Source of the DNA: Pohlia nutans
Lineage: Eukaryota > Streptophyta > Bryopsida > Bryales > Mniaceae
Assembly (NCBI GenBank): GCA_022496805.1
Contig: CM040106.1
Location: 7,750,001 to 7,814,000 of the forward strand
Reading direction: 5' to 3'
DNA length: 64,000 bases
Position numbers and translations under genes: made by a program. The notes under the pieces are model-generated. The model saw only the letters and a program-made list of their open reading frames with translations. It did no database searches and was not told the DNA's origin. Positions 11,830 to 23,689 of the stretch are shown here, one piece after another; position 1 is the first letter of the stretch; every line of letters starts with the position of its first letter.

Positions 11830-12170
11830 ACAAATTTTTAATTTCATGTAGACAGTAACTCCTAAATGCATTAGAAAACTCTATGAGTACGAATATTTAC
11901 AATTTGATGTATTAATAGAAGTTAAATATTTTTAGTTTTTAATTCTATCTATACGGTTGGACCTATGATTGCTTTCACTAAAAAAATTCTAGAAATATAG
12001 AGACACAGAATAAAAAAATTATTTGAAATTGTAGTACAAATTAGATATTGACAATATGTGAATGCAGTTTGTTGTGATGGGTTAGAATGTAGTACTCTAG
12101 GTGTAGTGATTTTTTGGGATTTTATGGATGTTTGATTTTAATACTGTTTATTCTGAAAAACACTTAGGAA
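11830..12170 (+). repeat. Dispersed repeat family R2, copy 1
   Basis: Shares a ~340-bp diverged stretch with 44140-44470 in the same orientation. Common blocks are TTTAATTCTATCTATACGGTTG versus TTTAGATTCTATTCATATGATTG, GATTGCTNTNACTAA, AGATATTGA(C/T)AA(T/C)ATGTG, TGTGATGGGTTA(G/T)AATGTAGTACT and TTTTAGGATGTTTGATTTTA-like sequence. It is non-coding in both places. Confidence 0.65.
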
Positions 12171-12559
12171 ATAGTAATTATCAAATTTTTGGGTGAAACA
12201 GTGCAACAGAAACTGATGACAATTTTTCTCAATAATTTAATCCTTTTCGATCGGATTACACATACATGAACCTAACTTCAACCTACATACCTGTTTCGTT
12301 TTCGATCAGATCATACATACATGAGCCTAATGCATGAAACAACACTCTCGTAATTAGGGAGAAGCAAAAGTGGTTCTTTCATATTTCTTCAATATTCCCA
12401 ATGTGTACAACGGAAACGGTACACACCAGCAGAACATAAAATATATAAGACTGTAGACTTGTAATAGCAATGGATGGGATGTGGTAAGCTACCAAGGAAG
12501 AGAATGCCTCGAATCAAAACACTTTCTTGCCAAATAAGGACAAGGAGAATGTTTTAGTG

Positions 12560-13190
12560 TTGCACACATCATTGGACAGGGTTAATTTGTCTAAGCATTA
12601 CCACCCCTTGTACATTGAATGCTTTTAATTAACCCCTAAGTGCCCAATGAACCATATTATGCTAGGTTTTTGGTCAGACGTCTCGAAAATCAATAAATTT
12701 TGTTTAGTTGTGGTTGGTATTTTCAGTAGCTGCTTAAGTGAAGATATGATACATATGTTGACTGATGTGATGGGATTGGAGAATATACTTCATTTGAAAT
12801 AACTTCACCGAAGATAAATTTGATTTTTGAAAGCCAAAAATATTTAGGGCTTTCTAAAAATGCTCCAATCATAGGTCATTTTAAAATTCTTGACTTTCAA
12901 TTCTTTAGTCAAGAAAATCTTAATTTTTCTACATTATATATATTTTTTGATATGAAATATGACAAAAATAAATTTATTTTGAATTTTTACATTGTTTACA
13001 TGTAAAATTTGTAAATATTGAAAATATGTTCCAATCATGTTGAAATTTTCGTCTCACATTCATAATGTTGATGACTGTCTGTCTAAAATTATGAATCATG
13101 CAATGTGATATTTCAAGTATGCAAATTATAGTGCTTTGACTTTTACCAAAGAGGTGAGGACCTTTAGGAGTTAAAGAGCATGGATACTTG
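12560..13190 (-). repeat. Inverted repeat arm R (pairs with 9085-9720)
   Basis: Reverse-complement partner of arm L. Read on the minus strand it gives TCCTCACCTCTTTGGTAAAA, GTCAAAGCACTATAATTTGC, TTTTTAGAAAGCCCTAAAT, TATTCTCCAATCCCATCAC and CTAGCATAATATGG in the same order as arm L. Together the arms enclose the DUF4218 exon (10112-11010). They may be two opposite insertions of one repeat. Confidence 0.8.
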
Positions 13191-13693
13191 GAAGGACACC
13201 ATGTAGGTGTGCAGTGTACATAGAATTGAATTAAATCAATTCAAAGACATGACATGGAAGACAACACTTCTTGATTATACCATGTGAACTTCACATAATC
13301 CCCATGCTATGTCATACAGTGGCCAGGTATGGGTGTTTGGAGCACAGTAGGCAGGTAAATCAATGAAAATGGATATATATGTAGGATGGAGTAATGTTGA
13401 GGAATACCGGAAAAAAATACCCAGAGCCTCACTGTGAGAAACTGTGGGAGAGAAGTGTAGCAGCCTAAGTCACAGGCTTTGGATTAAATAGCAGAAGTCC
13501 ATGATTCTAATGGATACGTTACCATTTCTCTGATTTTGTATGGATTATGGTTTCTTATCCAGTACCCTAATGGAACAGAAAAAAATTACTGGAATTTTGA
13601 ATACTATAACCCTAATAGAAACAGAATGGGAGAGGAAATTGCAATCTGAAGTTAACAATTTTTGAAATAACATGATGTATTATTGTGCACAAG

Positions 13694-14717
13694 ATATGAG
13701 GAACTGTGGCAAGAACGATGCATTGCCAGAGATGAGTTCCATAGGACGCATCCCAAAAGAAATGCAAGGAGGGCGGCACCGTTTCCCAATGAAGTGAATG
13801 AATTGCTTGCATTTTCAGATTGGATCAGAGAAGAAATTGAATGCAGAAAAGGGGAGGGAACACTAGTAGGATTTTAGTCCTTTACAACTGGTCCTTTGTG
13901 ACTTAAATGGTCCAAAACGACTTATTTTTCAAAGAATTGAGTCACAAAGGACCATTTAAGTTACAAAGGACTAGTTGTAAAGGACCAAAATCCTACTAGT
14001 GGAATTGACATCCCTCAGGACGTAGAGGACTCTTCAAAACTCCCAGCCTTACAAGCAACGAGGTACAAGAGCATGTATGCATAAGGGTATCACTATCGTG
14101 TCAAAAGTGCAGAGGAGAGCATAACAAAAATGTGTGATTCAGGTGTGGCTGCAATATTTTGTAGACCATGTCGATTAGGGCGGCGAGATGAGAACGTAGT
14201 TGATGCTAACTTGGAGTACATTGGACAGATATTGGAAATCTTGGAGCTAAATTATGGAGGTCATTGCACCGTGGTCCTTGTTTGTGATTGGGTGAAGGCT
14301 AACTACCGGGGAAGGACAGCCATTGTAAAAAAGGATGAATGGGGATTTATTCTAGCAAAATTCAATACAATGGTTCCATACGGCTACAAATCTTTTGCTT
14401 TCCCCATCCATTGTGATCAAGTTTTCTTTTCAGATGAGGAGGACGAACCCGGGTGGAAGGTAGTACTACGCACAGAAGTTTGGGGACGTAGAATCGACAG
14501 CGAGATGGAGGAAGAAGAGGAAGCTCATTTGTTTGCCATGGGTTTGGATGCGGAATTTGCAGGCCTACGTGCACCAGAGATAATACCGGAAAGTGTTCCC
14601 GACCCTCTACCCACAGGTAGGACTATTGCACTAAATGTAATTCTGAATGAAGTTGTACAAGAAGAAGCGATTGTGTTTGATAGGAATGTAGGTGAAAGTT
14701 CGGATGATAACGAATGA
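13694..14717 (+). pseudogene. CACTA transposase last exon with DUF4216
   Basis: The exon begins just after an AG (13693), continues the frame from 11010 and reads YEELWQERC and later ELLAFSDWIREEIE. It is split at 13861-14001 by a small CACTA-type insertion; discounting this and one 3-bp duplicate, the frame continues IDIPQDVEDSS. A TAA lies at 14082-14084. Then come MCDSGVAAIF, ILEILELNYGGH, VVLVCDWVKANYRG, DEWGFILAKFN, FAFPIHCDQVFFSDEE and GWKVVLRTEVWGRR, typical of DUF4216. The tail is acidic and ends at TGA 14715-14717. It is the C-terminus of the element 1 transposase and is broken. Confidence 0.9.
13861..14001. mobile_element. CACTA-type MITE, 141 bp, inserted in transposase exon
   Basis: The element starts CACTAGTAGGATTTT and ends AAAATCCTACTAGTG. 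It forms a hairpin with arms of about 55 bp (GTCCTTT(A/G)CAACT, GTCCTTTGTGACTTAA, TGGTCC and their complements). It is flanked by a 3-bp direct repeat, GAA (13858-13860 and 14002-14004). CACTA ends and a 3-bp target duplication are hallmarks of the CACTA superfamily. It carries no coding capacity, so it must have been moved by a transposase in trans. Its host is itself a CACTA transposase gene. Confidence 0.9.
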
Positions 14718-16093
14718 AATATGTATTTCATTTTGTATCAAGTACTACATTTACCATGTGACAATGATGATATATACGGGACAGGAATGTTTTGATGTAG
14801 GTCACTTTCATATGATGGGATGTCATAGTACAATTTGGTTATTCACAGCAACGTTTATGTTACCATACTCTGAAATATTATGGCTTACAGAGGGTTTGTT
14901 TTCCATAACATAGTATGATCTGTCCGTGATATTGTTATATTTCTGGTATGAGTATGTATTAAAACTCAGCAGGGTAAGTAGTATTTTTCTCTCTCATGTA
15001 TTGGTTTAACCCTAAACCACTAAAGCCGTATTTGATATGTACATGACAAAATTTTCCACAATATGGCACGTGATCGTATGATCCACTATGTATTCAGGAC
15101 TATGCCATTTGGAGAGGTTGAATAATTAGAGAGTGTCATGACTCTGTCACTTAAATTAGTGTTCACAGTGTAATGGAAGCAGAATATTTGTCATGATGTG
15201 ATTGAAGGTGGAGGTAGACTGAATCTACATGACAGAGTTGTTTTGGTTTAGACAAAAGTGGAGTGTCGGGTACATATGAGTACCCTAATTTGTGACACTA
15301 TGTGTGCAAACACTGTGGAACTTGATTATGTTGTTTGTTTTTATCCAATTTAAATAGTCTGTGACAGTAAATGCCATCATGCAGTAAATGAATCCATGAA
15401 ATGTGCTGAAATTATATAATTTATGTATGTCAGCATACATATGTTGTTGGACTACAACAAATGTGGAACATAAAATTAACAGGGTGTGCAGATGTCATAG
15501 ACCTATTATTACTGTGTGGGTGCAAAGGAAGTGAATGACGGATCCGAAACAAACATTTTACGTTGTGAAAATGATGTGCAATTCTTGGACACGATTTACT
15601 CGTAAATTGTCCGATTTGAAAATATTTACCCATTTCCGGTGAATTACCAAGTAGTGTTAGACACCAGTAACTGTGAACTTCCATATGTAAAAAGATGGAT
15701 CTACATTAAAAAGTGTACATTGAGGTATATGTGATTTTTTCATTACCGTCAATATGCATGGCGAAAATGAAATTACTATAGAAGTCCTAAAATGCTTGCC
15801 TAGTAATTTCTGCTACCACAGAAATGACAGGTGTAATGTAACATCATAGAACTACCAAACAGAGGCGTAATGTAATACAACAAAACTACCACGCAGAGTT
15901 TAGATATTTACATTCCCACATCAACATAATTTGCTTGACACCTCATTGATTGCTCGATGCAGAAGAGGTGTATAAAATCCAACTGAAATTGTGTACCTTT
16001 TGTTGGGACCCTAACACGTGCCTGTTGAATAGGTCCAGTCATGACTGCCTCTGCTAAAGGGAACAGAAATATGTTGAAAATCTGTTATTCTGG
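14718..16093. other. Flank downstream of CACTA element 1, no gene
   Basis: AT-rich DNA with several short frames that show no family motif. I searched for a CACTA terminus ending in TAGTG that could close element 1 and could not identify one convincingly. Confidence 0.4.
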
Positions 16094-16408
16094 TCACAGT
16101 TTTCTAGTAGTGGAAGGAGGCTTGTATACAACTTTAGATTTGGACATTGATTCTATTGCGTCTAAAAAAGCGGGAAGCTTCGCCCCGTTGAATGGAATGT
16201 TGGTCTTGTAAAATAATATAGCCCGAATCTTGTCTTGTACTTGTTTATTCGATGAATTTATACCTTCCAGAAACGTTACTTTTCTCAAAACCAAGTGGGG
16301 GTCAAATTTGAGCCCTGCTGCTCCAATGAACGAACTTGAGAACCCATGAAAACAGTGTCCCATCCCCTTCCGACGCTGACAATGATACACAGAGGTCTCT
16401 TTTTCCAT
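16094..16408 (-). pseudogene. hAT transposase fragment (DUF659-like)
   Basis: The 104-codon frame reads FYKTNIPFNGAKLPAFLDAI followed by VVYKPPSTTRKL. This matches the start of the DUF659 domain of plant hAT transposases, which has an F-x-x-x-x-I-P-F-N block and a YxPPS-xxx-LR block. The preceding sequence HCFHGFSSSFIGAAGLKF is compatible with the tail of a BED zinc-finger region, but the expected Cys/His pattern is incomplete. The RNase H catalytic part and the hAT C-terminal dimerisation domain are missing, so it is a short relic. No partner fragment was seen nearby. Confidence 0.7.
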
Positions 16409-16744
16409 GTGCCCGCATCAGGAATTTTGGAACCCACTGATTTAAAACTATTTCAATGCGATTTAAGACATTTCATGGGTGCATACATTTTTCACACTGA
16501 GTCCGCATCCTTGCATCTTTCATTAATTACAACTACACTAATATGACATCAGGTCATTACAAACGAATATAATATTGATTCAACATGATTGATAGATCAA
16601 TTGAAAATGTGAGAATTCTTCATTCTATATAGTTGTCATATGTCGTGTCATAATCGTCTTTGAAGCTTGTAAGGTAATCATAGATATTTGATGGATGAAT
16701 GAATCTTCTAATCACATGTGGTAGTGTTTAACCACAGACTGAGG

Positions 16745-16995
16745 AGATGAGGATGGATGGCTTGGAGTTAGACAACTCCAAGTCGACAACACGTGCACTG
16801 GAGTTAGACAGCTCCATTTTTAGTGCGCTGGAGTTAGAACAGTTTAGATTGAGAACATGTGCACAAGAGTTAGACAACTCAAGATGAGGTGCACTGGAGC
16901 TAGACCACTCCAGATTGAGAACATGTGCAGAAGAGTTAGACAACTCAAGATGAGGTACATTGGAGTTAGACTACTCTATATGAGGTGCATTGGAA
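16745..16995 (-). repeat. Minisatellite, ~36-40-bp units, open on minus strand
   Basis: Six to seven units share GGAGTTAGACAACTC plus a spacer with GTGCACTGGAG or GATTGAGAACATGTGCA. Unit length is close to a multiple of three, so the minus strand stays open (16728-16943) and shows a 12-13-residue repeat of the ELSNSSAHVLN type. I think the open frame is a by-product of the repeat, not a gene. Confidence 0.75.
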
Positions 16996-17589
16996 TTGAC
17001 GTATTTGGATGGTAAAGAGATAAGATTACTCTAGATCTGGGTGTAAAGGATAGGAGGATCTATGACTTAGATCTAAGATTGGAATAGATAGTAAAAAGAC
17101 TAGAAGTAGACTCCAGTTCCTTTGGAGAAGGAACTATTATGTAAAGGCTTGGGGGTGAGAAGGTAGAGTCATGACTTCTGGTGCGTGATCTCCTCTCTAT
17201 AGATGGGTGGTGAGCCTTAGATCATTTTCATATAGTTTTTTTATATTTTGTAAAAGTTGGTGGCAAACCGTGGGAGGTTTGTTACAAAGCTACAATGATT
17301 TATTGTGCTTTTCGTGCAATATCTTATTTTTTTTCCTTTCTTTATCTAAAGTTGGTCAACAATAATTCTATTATAAAAATAAGAAAATATAAATTCCGTT
17401 AAAAACACTTTTTCAAGCCTGATCGTTCCAACTACTAGGGTTTCCCGGACCACAATGATGCCTACCACGGTTTCCCGAGATTTATCAACAGTGGCCGAAA
17501 TCAAACTTGAAACCCTTCAACTACAAACCATGCACTAAACCACCAATATACCCTGAAGTCTTGATGCAAGCAAATGAACTTTTTTGATC
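16996..17589. other. No gene recognised
   Basis: Mixed-composition DNA between two repeat arrays. I see no coding frame, terminal repeat pair or RNA gene that I can support. Confidence 0.4.
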
Positions 17590-18340
17590 ATTATAAAAGA
17601 TTGAAACCGTTGGCAATTTTTTGCCATGTATATTTAATTTTTTTTTCAAGTTCTTTTTGCACTACATCACGCATGCTTTTTTCTATATCTAGAATCTCTT
17701 TAGAATATTTTAAATGTTTCTTTCAGCCAAAATCGTAATGGCTATGAGTTGTTTTTTCTTTCAGCAGACTTTGAATGTTTTAAGCGATGAAAAGAAAAAA
17801 TCGAATTTTTTCAGCTATAGAGCATTTAAGTTTTTTTCAAAATTTATCTTTTCAAAATATTATGAATTTATTTATATTTTGCCAAAATTGTGATGGTCGT
17901 GAGCTGTTTTTAACCAACAGATTTTGGATGTTTTATGCTGTGTAAAATCAACTTTTTTCCAAATTTTTTTGCACAAGATCATGCCCAATTTTCTCTACAT
18001 ATAGAGAAAATTATTAAAAAAATTGATTTTTTAATTGTTTTGCCAAAATCCTAAAAGCTGTAAGTTGTTTTTTTTTCCAGCAGACTTTAGATGTTTTAAG
18101 CAATGTAGAAAATTCTATTTTTCTTGAATTTCTTTTGCACTAGATTAGGAAGGATTTTTTATGTACATAAACAGATTATTCAAAGAATTTTTATTTTAAT
18201 TTAAAGAAATCACGATGTTTGAGGGCTTCTTTTTTCTTTAGTTTGCATATTTTTAGAAATGTTAAAAACATTTCTTTTCTAATTTTCTCTTATTTTATAT
18301 TAGAGAAACTTCTTTTCATGTTTTTATTTTATTTTATGTG
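17590..18340 (+). repeat. Diverged tandem repeat, ~150-bp units
   Basis: Four to five degenerate units share GCCAAAAT(C/T)(G/C)T-ATGGCTGTGAG(T/C)TGTTTTT, CAGCAGACTTT(G/A)(A/G)ATGTTTTA and TTTTTGCAC(T/A)A(C/G)ATCA(T/C)GC. Positions of the GCCAAAAT block are about 17728, 17881 and 18042, giving spacings of 150-160 bp. The array is extremely T-rich on the plus strand and has no meaningful coding frame. Confidence 0.7.
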
Positions 18341-20345
18341 TGTTTTAATCAAAATTCATTTTTTTCATTGTATGTTTTTGTATGTTTTTGCAACTTTTTT
18401 ACCTCTTCATGACATTTCAACATATATGCCTTTCTGTTTCAATTGAAATTTTTTTTGATTGTATATTACATAAACTAGTTGTGAGTTTAATAAAAATAAA
18501 AATAAAAGAAAATCCTTGGATATTCACCTTGAAATGAAGTAATGAAAAACAAATACATGGATTGAAAGCAATAAGCTAAATTATAACGTGCATAACTTTG
18601 GGATTAAATAAAACAAAATTCAATGGTCTGAATCTTGTAGCAAGCAATTAAAAGCTTTATTTTTTTGAAAAGTTGCTCATATTGTGTTCTAAGAAAGTCT
18701 AAATTTAAACACGATTTAACCCGCAATGCTTCGAGAGATCGTCTTTTAGTCGATGCCCTCTTTTATGAGCTGCCTAATACTAAAAAAATTAAAACTTCTA
18801 AAACTTCAATTAAATTATGATTATTTTCTAATAAGAAGTCAAGTATGCTTTTTGATCCCTATTTGCATCATGTTAATCTAAGGTAATTTCCACCTAGGGA
18901 TACGTTTAAAAAAATAGCACCTCTACATTGTCTTGTATTACAACTTTCACTATTTTGGAAAGGTAATGTTGTTCTTTGCTGAACTTTTTTTGTTTTTGCT
19001 CCTATGATGAAAAATAAAAGTATAAATAATAATACCAAATTTTTAATTCCAAAAATAAAAAATGTAATTTTTTTGAAAATTTTATATTAATTGCTTCTAA
19101 ATTCCATAAGTGAAGATCTAAATATTTTTTGGGAATTAGACCATAAAGATATTTTAAATAAGGTTCTAGGAATATTCCAAAAAATTTCGAAATAATTACC
19201 CTATATTCCAAAATATTCCAAAAAATATATATCAAATTTTTTTTGGCATTTTCTTTATTTATTATATTTCATCAATAAATCAATAGTTTTAGAACATTAC
19301 AATCTTTTTTTGTCGAGAAGTACAACATGCTATTATAGTGCAAAAACACATTTGAACGTGAGTTACATGGAGAAATATAAGTCACTTATTCTCAAATTAA
19401 AAACTTAGAAGAATTCTCAGCTGAGTTTGTTTTAATTGATGCTACCAAATGGCAATAGATTTCATAAGAATCCACATCGATGTTGTACTCTATCTACACA
19501 GATGTTGTACAACAATTATTTGCATTATGATAGATGTTGAAATCGCACAGATATAATAAAAGGCGTTGATATGATACGTATACAATACTAGATCCGCATT
19601 AAAGGCAATCACATGTTATCCGAGTCTCATTAGCCATAATCTGTAAATACACAATTAACGGACGGATTCCGTCAAGCACGACTTTCATGCGAGATCGACA
19701 CTTTTTCATAATCATTGTAAAGGCACTACATCGACATTATAGTATTGCATGTGACTTCTGTATTTTGATGACACTTCTAGATCAACGACGCTAGCATGTG
19801 ACCTAGATTAACGAGCCTAAGAGTTGTGAGCAGGAAGTTTGTGAGCTTAGAAGCCAAAACTTGACAAATTTAGCAAATTACTATTTATAGTAAATTATGT
19901 TTCCTTTTACCGTGGTTTAGGGTTTAGGAGCTATAAACTTTCATTTTTTACTTATATACTTCCTTTATCACAAGCCAAATCCTGTGAACATAAATTTTAT
20001 TACAATTTCTTAGTTGTTTGAAAGATTGTACTCAACCTTATTTGTTTGATCAAACCTCAGGGCCATCAATGTGGTCTCGGTCTTGAGACACCTCTCCACA
20101 GGCAACCAACTTGATCAACGTTTATGCAACTATAAACGTAAGTGCAGTACCGAACTGAATTTTTTTGTAAAGGTTTTCGATTTTTTTTTTCTAAAGTCTT
20201 TTAACCACTTTTATTAGGCCCAATGCATCAAGAAAAAATTGTACATGGCCCAAGCTTCAGGATTGCCACGGTTAAAAAAGTGGGCTAATAATCCTAGTTC
20301 AAATTAGCACCTCTATATTTCTGTTTTGATAATTTCAGCAGCTTC
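18341..20345. other. AT-rich stretch, no gene recognised
   Basis: Long AT-rich region with poly-T/poly-A tracts. Short frames (for example 19002-19235 minus) are Phe/Tyr/Ile-rich consequences of base composition. No RNA gene or transposon terminus was identified. Confidence 0.45.
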
Positions 20346-20505
20346 AAGAATCTTCTTCGCTTCGTCAATGTTAAGGGTAGGGGCATGCATGAACTTGTCA
20401 TGCTCAAAATCTAGTTTGCAAAGGAATCAGAAGATGTAATAGATGTGCTTGCAATTGACATAAGTACCACTCTTGCCAACGCTCGAGCTGTTCATGCTCA
20501 CAAAG
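20346..20505 (-). pseudogene. MULE C-terminal SWIM tail fragment
   Basis: The minus strand reads SMNSSSVGKSGTYVNCKHIY, YIF, stop, FLCKLDFEHDKFMHAPTLN and IDEAKKIL. This is the end of the SWIM zinc finger (C-K-H) and the following conserved tail. The same stretch occurs in the window at 21967-22170, 29640-29832 and 63300-63440 (minus). The in-frame TGA replaces a cysteine codon present in the 29.6-kb copy. Upstream SWIM cysteines and the rest of the MULE protein are absent. It follows the kinase pseudogene on the same strand with only a hairpin between them. Confidence 0.8.
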
Positions 20506-20577
20506 TATCAACATAAGTACGTAAGGCTTATGTTGACACTTTGTAAGTCAGACACTTACAAAGTGTCTGACTTACGT
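20500..20577. repeat. Two nested inverted repeats at a kinase/MULE junction
   Basis: CAAAGTATCAACATAAG (20501-20517) pairs with CTTATGTTGACACTTTG (20526-20542) with one mismatch. Immediately next, AAGTCAGACACTT and AAGTGTCTGACTT form a perfect 13-bp inverted repeat with a 3-base loop. The two hairpins overlap in their ACTTTG/CAAAGT parts. They lie where kinase-like coding sequence ends and the MULE tail begins. Confidence 0.8.
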
Positions 20578-21372
20578 AAATAAGCAATCGTAGGATTCAC
20601 CCACCACTGGTCTGCAAGATCCTTCTCCATGCCCACTATACTATTGAACGAGTACTGTGACTTCATTGGCTCCGTTGAAAACGATGACATGCCTTAGTCA
20701 CATACCTAGATGTATACACGTGTCCCGTCCGATGGGAAATGTAAAAGGATATTATCGGGAGATAAATCATTGTGCAGGTTGTTGATCATGTGTACCTCAT
20801 ACATGATGATCACAAATGCCCGCGCCAACTCCGTTCTTTTTTTACGGAACCGCTTAAGATAAGCTGCTTTGATCACATCGTCAGGTTCTAAAGATGTATG
20901 CAACGTACGCGCATAGATATCATCTTCATACGTGTTGTCTAAATTCAACATTTGTTGCAATGTCCCACCATTGCACCAATATGCATAACCCTCATATCCC
21001 AAAGCATGAATAGTCACGTATCGTATAACACCTGGATGTTGAATTCGAACGGCCATCGTTTCATGCTGGTGTTCCAATTTCGCAAAATCCAGTCTAGTCC
21101 TCTACTGATTTGAAAGCAAACTCCCAATGAGGTTCAAACCCTGGGGCTCCTTCAATTCGAACCCTCTTGATGGTAGCATATCCACCCATGAGTGCTTTGC
21201 GCACCACTTCAATGATATTGGCCGTATCAGGCAATACTTGGACCAACTTATGCTTTATTAACTCCTCGGATCCACAAGCAGTTGTTCCCCACCAACCGAT
21301 TGAGCCTTTGCGTTGGCGTCCATTGGCAAATGGTTTCATCAACCCTACAAAGTCGTCTGTTTTCTTCATCAC
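20541..21372 (-). pseudogene. Protein kinase-like pseudogene
   Basis: The frame encodes an N-lobe with a glycine loop (GGYATIKRVRIEG) and a likely ATP-binding lysine (FAFKSVED), then DFAKLEHQHETMAVRIQHPG. The catalytic loop is HNDLSPDNILLHF, with the HxD and N of active kinases, and VCD-x-GM fills the DFG position. Later sequence is FSTEPMKSQYSF and KDLADQWWVNP. It is broken by a one-base frame change near 21094-21110 and by stops at 20706-20708 (TAG) and 20694-20696 (TAA), the latter at the aromatic position after the DFG-like aspartate. Neighbouring pieces are all MULE derived. It could be a host gene fragment carried by a MULE. Confidence 0.85.
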
Positions 21373-21966
21373 TTCTTCAATATATACGTATTATCCTCAA
21401 GCGAACGTGTCTACTATGCGAGCAGTGAGCGGAGAGCAGAGAGCAGAAAAAAAGCGAGCTAAGAGCACAAATTTGGAAACAGAATTTGTAAATAGATTTT
21501 TTTTACTAATTTTAGAGAAATTTTTCAGAGTATTCGAATATTCCAAAGGATGTTCTTCCATTAATAAAAAATTCGAATATATATCTATTTATAGAAAATA
21601 ATATTGACCTATGACCGAGGGATGAAACATGCTAAAAATGGCACTTGATTTACATTTTTCTTACAACCACATGATTTATTTACTGTATTTCAGGGTTTAT
21701 TGCATATTCCATCAATTTTTGGTTTAGGGTGTCCCCAAAGTTGTGAGTGAATACATACACTTGTTTGGAAGTTGATGCAGTAAATACAAAACTTTAACAT
21801 GTGACAAAGAATTATGATATAATAATAGATAGAAGAAACTTTATATTGCTTAGATAGTCAGATAAGCCTAAAACATAATTGGTAGGTTATTGGACTCCAT
21901 TGAATGTACTATGGGATACTTCTATAGTGACTCCTACTTTTTAGCAAAAGGGTGAGTCATTTAGAT

Positions 21967-23264
21967 TCCACTCTCAAGGACCAGTTTGACTTCGTTAAAG
22001 CTGAGTGTTGGCGCGTGGATGAACATGTCAACCCAGGGATTGAGATGGCAAACCTTCAAGAAGATGAAGTACACATGCTTGCAATATGAGAATTGGCGAT
22101 TTCCACGGAACTTTGTCATTGTCTTCTTGAATGCAGGGCAGCTGCAGCCTGGTAGGGAGCTTATTGTGATCTGATACTACTTCACATCTAGTGGTGTTCC
22201 TAAGTCTAGAGTGATGATGCAGCCATGGCCAGGGTGAGGAATCATTGTCACAGTATGGAGTCGAGCTTTGAGGGACTTAGAATAGCCCAAAGCCAGCCTC
22301 TGCTGCGGGTTTGGACGGCCAGCAATTCGCTTGACAATCTTCCCTTCTCTTTTTCCAGGATACCTATCCGCGTCTGCAGGTTTGAGCACGGTGTCCAGAG
22401 TTGCGGGAGGCTTTGCTATGGAAAACAGCCTTCTTGGAGAGACAGGCACTTTCTGCAGTAGTTGGAACTTAGCAGCTTCGAGGACAAGGATCTCACTTTG
22501 CTTGAGATTTGTTCCAAGCTTCACTAAGCAGACATCAGGGATGCTGGGCCTCTCTTGCTGCCTAGAGTACGGAACTACCCACTTCCGCCTTGAACCTTTG
22601 ACACACCTCTCAATATCATCCGAGCAGAAGTAGAACTCCTTTGACACTTGTAAGTTCTTCCTAGTGTTGTGCCATAGACCGGTGTACATAGGCGCGGGGG
22701 TGGGTTTAGCACCCCTCTTGATTTTCTCAAAACACTTCTTCTTAGTAATAGCTCTTTGGGCCCAACAACACTTACCTGAATTCTTTGCCAACCAAGCAAT
22801 GTGCCACTCCTTCACGTTAATTGTGGTCTCCTCAACACTAGAGACGTGACGAATCTGTCCTTGACTATGTGGAGAAGGAACTGCGTCGTCAACTTGTGGT
22901 GAAGAAGGTGCAACTTCGTGGACATTGGATTCATCCTCCTCAAAAATTACTGACATGTGAACGGTTCGTACCTTGGTTTCCTACCATAGCCACGAGGATG
23001 CGAGAAGTTTACCTTATCGGATCTGTGTGACTCATCATCATCTCCAAGTGGAAAATCCAACCTACGCTTCATGGAGCCAAACACTTCCTCTCCAGCCATG
23101 TGAGGATCACGTGTACAGAACTTGTCCGCCCCAGGCATGTCAAGCATGGGGTCCTTGAGGACCTTGGGGTCACTTGTTTTTTGAGCCCTACGCTTAGCCA
23201 TGCGAAGGTCGACTTGAGGCATGATGTGAACCCACATGACAGCCGTGAGATCTCGAGTTCCCAA
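21967..23264 (-). pseudogene. MULE C-terminal half with Cys-rich module and SWIM finger
   Basis: Reading leftward, it starts with a block containing DKFCTRDPHMAGEEVF and KRRLDFPLGDDD (22947-23264). A frame change leads into a 259-codon frame (22177-22956): an acidic linker, WHIAWLAKNSGKCCWAQRAI, TKKKCFEKIKRGAKPTPAP, EFYFCSDDIERCVKGSRRKW, RPSIPDVCLVKLGT and HGCIITLDLGTPLDVK. A single TAG (22177-22179) then interrupts the SWIM finger, which continues in frame as GCSCP, YCKHVYFIF and FIHAPTLSFNEVKLVLESG. The DDE transposase part is missing. The central Cys-rich module recurs in the other MULEs here; I have no name for it. Confidence 0.8.
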
Positions 23265-23689
23265 GGCCGGCGAAATGAATTTGTGAATTTTGTTGCGGGG
23301 GAATCGTGTGCTAGCCGCTTGCGCCTTGTCCCATGCAACAACTTGGTTTTCTCTTCTCTAGGGTATCGTCATCCTTATGGCGCCGTGGTATTTTTTTTGC
23401 AAAAGCACAATTTAGGGGAGATTTGCAAGCCTTACGGGGTGTGGTGTTTTTTTATTGGTAGAAGCACGGTTTTGGGGATATTTGCAAGCCTTAGGGGAGA
23501 TTCGGAAGGTGTATTTGGTAAATCACTACACTTACACAATTACATTTCAACCAATCACAAAGAATTTCATCTGTAGATTGCCAATATCTTACTCGTAATT
23601 AAATTACAAAATACTTTTGAATTTCCCATTTTAGATATTATACAAAATTATTGGGAATAGCAATCCAGGATGTTACCGTATAGATAGAG

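Larger units (their letters stand above)
11011..13693 (+). other. Intron 2 of CACTA element 1
   Basis: Donor GTGAGT (11011) and acceptor AAG (13691-13693) give a 2683-bp intron that rejoins the frame as PYRQYEELWQ. It carries a dispersed repeat (about 11830-12170, shared with 44140-44470) and inverted repeat arm R (12560-13190). The rest is AT-rich with no gene. Confidence 0.75.

Noticed and set aside
13861..14001. CACTAGTAGG...CCTACTAGTG as the outer terminus of CACTA element 1
   Set aside because: Both ends of a complete 141-bp hairpin are present with a GAA duplication, and the transposase frame continues on the far side, so it is an insertion.
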